Shown: piece after piece, positions 5,803 through 7,621 of the stretch
How the letters are laid out: every line of letters starts with the position of its first letter
How positions within the stretch are numbered: the stretch's first letter is position 1
Origin: Sneathiella sp.
GTDB lineage: Bacteria; Pseudomonadota; Alphaproteobacteria; Sneathiellales; Sneathiellaceae
Direction of reading: 5' to 3'
NCBI GenBank assembly: GCA_016765515.1
Contig: JAESPT010000216.1
Span: 1-7,621, forward strand
DNA length: 7,621 bases
Position numbers and translations under genes: made by a program
The notes under the pieces: model-generated
What the model was told of the DNA's origin: nothing
What the model saw: the letters and a program-made list of their open reading frames with translations, nothing else
The model's database searches: none

Positions 5803-5835
5803 AAAACCCGGCAAGTCATTCTTGCCGGGTTTTTT
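5803..5835 (+). terminator. intrinsic terminator after DUF2730
   Basis: A perfect stem with arms AAAACCCGGCAAG (5803-5815) and CTTGCCGGGTTTT (5821-5833) encloses a 5-base loop TCATT, followed by a six-T run (5830-5835). The GC-rich core is nine pairs. The A-run on the 5' side means it could also stop transcription from the other strand. It lies 70 bp after DUF2730, so it closes the lysis operon and insulates the tail operon, which must have its own promoter. Confidence 0.92.
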
Positions 5836-5925
5836 ATGTTTCTAACTCAGCCAAAGGATTGCCCGGGCTGGATAGATTGTCCCACTGCTCCCTCTGTAAA
5901 TTAAAGTCTCTTACTAATAATAAAT

Positions 5926-5937
5926 CCTCAGAACAAA
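5926..5937 (+). repeat. direct repeat CCTCAGAACAAA, copy 1
   Basis: This exact 12-base sequence recurs at 6067-6078, 141 bp downstream, with different flanks. The two copies bracket the dyad at 6018-6035. It could be a pair of protein-binding sites or a trace of a rearrangement; a 12-bp match within a region this short is unlikely to be pure chance. Confidence 0.5.
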
Positions 5938-6017
5938 CCGTTTCTATCAGCTTCTAGCGACTGAAATAAAGGCTGTATGCGAGGGAAATCTTCGTTTTCT
6001 GCAGAATAAATGCCTTT

Positions 6018-6035
6018 CCCGGAAATGCTTCCGGG
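6018..6035. repeat. dyad CCCGGAA-ATGC-TTCCGGG, copy 2
   Basis: Perfect 7-bp arms (6018-6024 and 6029-6035) with a 4-base loop, followed by TATTT. It matches the element at 3372-3391 in arms, loop length and downstream ATTT. It lies 84 bp before the gp36-like start. The lack of a T-run makes a terminator less likely than a regulator site, although a weak hairpin terminator is possible. Confidence 0.55.
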
Positions 6036-6066
6036 TATTTAGCCCTGCCAATATTCACGATACTCG

Positions 6067-6078
6067 CCTCAGAACAAA
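6067..6078 (+). repeat. direct repeat CCTCAGAACAAA, copy 2
   Basis: Exact second copy of the 12-mer at 5926-5937, 41 bp before the gp36-like start codon. It sits where a promoter or activator site would be expected. Confidence 0.5.
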
Positions 6079-6119
6079 AACGAGACGTACTCCTGCTCAT
6101 CAAAATATCTGAGAGTTTT

Positions 6120-6473
6120 ATGGCATACCTAACAGAACAAGAATTGAACGACAGTTTTGGTCAGATTGCAATTGCACAGTTAGCGGATAGAGATGGTGAC
6201 AATGATGCCGTGAAAATGTCCAATGCAATCTCTACGGCAATATCATTTGCTGATGCAGAAGTGGATGCCTATCTTGAAGGTGTTTATCAACTGCCAATTG
6301 CCAGCATTCCCCAGCTTGTTTCCAGAATTGCTGCTGATGTCGCTCATTACTACCTCGCCAGTATGATCCCTACAGATAATGTAAAGGACCGTTATAACAA
6401 CGCAATTTCTTTGCTAACACGTCTGCATGATCAGGAAATTCATCTGAACATTCCAAAAGTTGTGGTGGTTTAG
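6120..6473 (+). CDS. Mu gp36-like protein (DUF1320)
   Basis: This 117-aa protein fits the DUF1320/Mu gp36 family. It starts MAYLTEQELNDSFG, the usual opening of a helix-rich connector protein. It continues with AISFADAEVDAYLEGVY (about 41-57) and QLPIASIPQLVSRIAADVAHYYL (about 57-79), both family hallmarks, and ends with a segment containing VKDRYNNAISLLTRL. Members are placed at the head-tail interface by gene order; that role is inferred. GAGAG (6111-6115) lies four bases before ATG 6120, a close but usable ribosome site. It is the first gene of the tail operon. In Mu it follows the major capsid and related genes, which are absent here. The next gene starts two bases after its stop codon. 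Confidence 0.88.
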   Translation: MAYLTEQELNDSFGQIAIAQLADRDGDNDAVKMSNAISTAISFADAEVDAYLEGVYQLPIASIPQLVSRIAADVAHYYLASMIPTDNVKDRYNNAISLLTRLHDQEIHLNIPKVVVV

Positions 6474-6474
6474 C

Positions 6475-7068
6475 ATGACCGTTCTAATTAGTGATATTGA
6501 GGCACAACTGATTTCCCGTGTAAAATCAGTGTTCAACGTCAATTCCAAATCTCTCCTACGAACAGTGGATAGCCTTCCCGGGGAATTTGATGCAAAAAGT
6601 GTCAGTCTTCTGGCTCTGCAAGCCCCAGCAGTTTACCTATTGTGGACGGGCGGCGAAGGAGACGGATCATCGTTTCCCTCGATCAATAGCCACTGGTCAT
6701 TCTATATTTTGACGGGCCATCACGGTGGTCACGCCCAGCGCCAACAGGGAACCACCCAACAAATTGGTGCCTATGAAATCATCCAGCGCCTGATCCCTGC
6801 ACTGCATCACTATGACATTTCAGATGTCGGAACCCTGGTATTTGAACAGGCAGAAAACCTGTTTACCAAAGAGTTATTTGATCAGGGCATCACCGCGTAC
6901 AAGGCCTCATTTTTACTCCCCATGCCCCTGCCACCGATCACAGATCCCGGCTTGCTGGGGGATCTGGAAACCTATCATTCCGATTGGGCCGAAAGCGCAG
7001 AAAATCTACCGATGGATGCTGATGGTCAACCGGTCACTCACATCACAAACCTTTATGACGAAATCTAA
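6475..7068 (+). CDS. Mu gp37-like protein (DUF1834)
   Basis: This 197-aa protein fits the DUF1834/Mu gp37 family. It has VDSLPGEFDAKSVSLLALQA (37-56) followed by PAVYLLWTGG, matching the family's SLPG and PAVY/GG motifs. A middle strand region follows (HWSFYILTGHHGG), then GAYEIIQRLIPALHHYDISD (about 101-120), and it ends with a hydrophilic tail. It is a presumed neck or tail-completion protein, between gp36 and the sheath. ATG 6475, two bases after the gp36-like stop, is preferred over the upstream in-frame TTG/GTG start at 6460, which would overlap gp36. The stop overlaps the next start (TAATG). The function is inferred from gene order; the family call is firm. Confidence 0.86.
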   Translation: MTVLISDIEAQLISRVKSVFNVNSKSLLRTVDSLPGEFDAKSVSLLALQAPAVYLLWTGGEGDGSSFPSINSHWSFYILTGHHGGHAQRQQGTTQQIGAYEIIQRLIPALHHYDISDVGTLVFEQAENLFTKELFDQGITAYKASFLLPMPLPPITDPGLLGDLETYHSDWAESAENLPMDADGQPVTHITNLYDEI

Positions 7069-7250
7069 TGACAGCAATCAATGAAGCGCTGAAAGGGGGA
7101 CTACAAAATCGCAATGTCACCACAAGTACAATTATTCCCCGGATCGGAGAATGGGTGGTGCAAACAGCTATTACTTCTGTCGTGCAAAGAATGGCAATTA
7201 TTAAATTCTCGCACGGCACATCGAAATCCAAACCTCAGAAAAAGGGCTGA
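7068..7250 (+). CDS. hypothetical protein in the Mu gp38 position, 60 aa
   Basis: This ORF starts at ATG 7068, sharing one base with the upstream stop (TAATG), with no strong ribosome site of its own, so it is likely coupled to the gp37-like gene. Its stop is three bases before the sheath ATG. The 60-aa product has a hydrophobic-rich middle (WVVQTAITSVVQRMAIIKF) and a basic C-terminus (KSKPQKKG). Mu has a small gene (gp38, DUF2635) at this place, but I do not see the DUF2635 pattern here. The tight spacing on both sides and its fixed place before the sheath argue that it is a real gene, perhaps a small tail component. Confidence 0.65.
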   Translation: MTAINEALKGGLQNRNVTTSTIIPRIGEWVVQTAITSVVQRMAIIKFSHGTSKSKPQKKG

Positions 7251-7253
7251 ATA

Positions 7254-7621
7254 ATGGTCTCATTTAACACCATACCGGTGAACATCCGAGTTCCCGGTCA
7301 GTATATCGAAATTGACAACACCAAGGCAGTCCGTGGGCTGCCAGGAATGCCGCGCAAACTCTTGGTTATCGGCCAGCAGCTAAGTTCAATTGTCGATGAA
7401 GGCACACCGACTCCCATCACACATGCAGATCAGGCCGCCGAAAAATTCGGCTATGGGTCCATGTTGCACCAGATGTTTGAAAAACTGCGCAACGCCAACG
7501 ACTGGCAGGAAGCCTATGCCATTCCGCTCAATGATGAAGTATCAGGCACTTTCGCTAGTGGTAATGTACAGTTTTCCGGTTCCAGCTTTGCTGCGGGCAC
7601 TATCAGTCTATGGATCGGTGG
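7254..7621 (+). CDS. L: contractile tail sheath protein, N-terminal part
   Basis: The first 122 residues of the Mu gpL-type tail sheath are present; the gene continues past the window. The N-terminus (SFNTIPVNIRVPGQYIEID, residues 3-21) and GLPGMPRKLLVIGQ (29-42) are the signature of this family. These are followed by ITHADQAAEKFGYGSMLHQM, typical of the first sheath domain. The protein forms the contractile tube cover of myovirus tails and shows that the element makes a contractile tail. AAGGG (7241-7245) sits at good spacing before ATG 7254. A full Mu-like sheath is several hundred residues, so most of it is missing. Confidence 0.93.
   Translation, partial: MVSFNTIPVNIRVPGQYIEIDNTKAVRGLPGMPRKLLVIGQQLSSIVDEGTPTPITHADQAAEKFGYGSMLHQMFEKLRNANDWQEAYAIPLNDEVSGTFASGNVQFSGSSFAAGTISLWIG

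Larger units (their letters stand above)
5836..6119 (+). promoter_or_regulatory. gene-free control region before the tail operon
   Basis: These 284 bases (386 between flanking genes) carry no ORF with a sensible start and no recognisable remnant of terminase, portal or capsid genes in any frame I read. They hold the second CCGGAA-type dyad (6018-6035) and two copies of CCTCAGAACAAA. Because a strong terminator lies upstream and gp36 begins a new gene set, a promoter is required here, probably Mor-dependent. No clear sigma70 -35/-10 pair is seen. Confidence 0.5.

Noticed and set aside
3434..5978. A 9-bp inverted match, ATACAGCCT (3434-3442) and AGGCTGTAT (5970-5978), between the two control regions
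   Set aside because: A 9-bp match between two gaps of this size is close to chance, and orientation and context differ.

Overview
The window is a stretch of a Mu-like transposable (pro)phage of a Gram-negative bacterium, most likely from the Pseudomonadota. The evidence is a Mu transposase A C-terminus, a MuB-type AAA+ ATPase, a Mor-type activator, a GH108 endolysin, TraR-like and DUF2730 proteins, then Mu gp36-like, gp37-like and tail sheath genes, in Mu order and all on the + strand. The outer-membrane lipoprotein signal and the Mu gene set point to a Gram-negative host. The genus cannot be told from the sequence.

Region 1 (1-1066). The first ~89 bases, GC-rich, encode part of an unrelated OsmC-family protein. 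From base 71 onward another frame encodes the end of transposase A. Both readings fit bases 71-89, so this looks like a join through ~19 bp of shared sequence, either an assembly misjoin or microhomology recombination. Region 2 (1123-3299) is the early operon: MuB-type ATPase, an 85-aa unknown, a 50-aa two-helix membrane protein, a 42-aa peptide, a 110-aa unknown, a 31-aa ORF and Mor. The genes from about 1963 on are tightly packed, many overlapping or only a few bases apart.

Region 3 (3300-3453) is a regulatory gap with a nested dyad. Region 4 (3454-5733) is a lysis/late operon: GH108 muramidase with an EF-hand-like insert, an outer-membrane-type lipoprotein, a class 3 lipase with a full catalytic triad, a short TraR-like zinc-finger protein and a DUF2730 membrane/coiled-coil protein. 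It ends in a strong intrinsic terminator (5803-5835). Region 5 (5836-6119) has no gene but carries a second copy of the CCGGAA/TTCCGG dyad and a 12-bp direct repeat. Region 6 (6120-7621) starts the tail operon: gp36-like, gp37-like, a 60-aa unknown and the tail sheath, which runs off the end.

Transposase A and ATPase B would drive replicative transposition. Mor, at the end of the early operon, would switch on the late units. The shared dyad in front of both late operons is the best candidate for a common control site. Two things stand out. The whole head module (small and large terminase, portal, MuF, protease, major capsid) that normally lies between DUF2730 and gp36 is missing from this position. 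A lipase sits inside the lysis cassette, translationally coupled to a lipoprotein.
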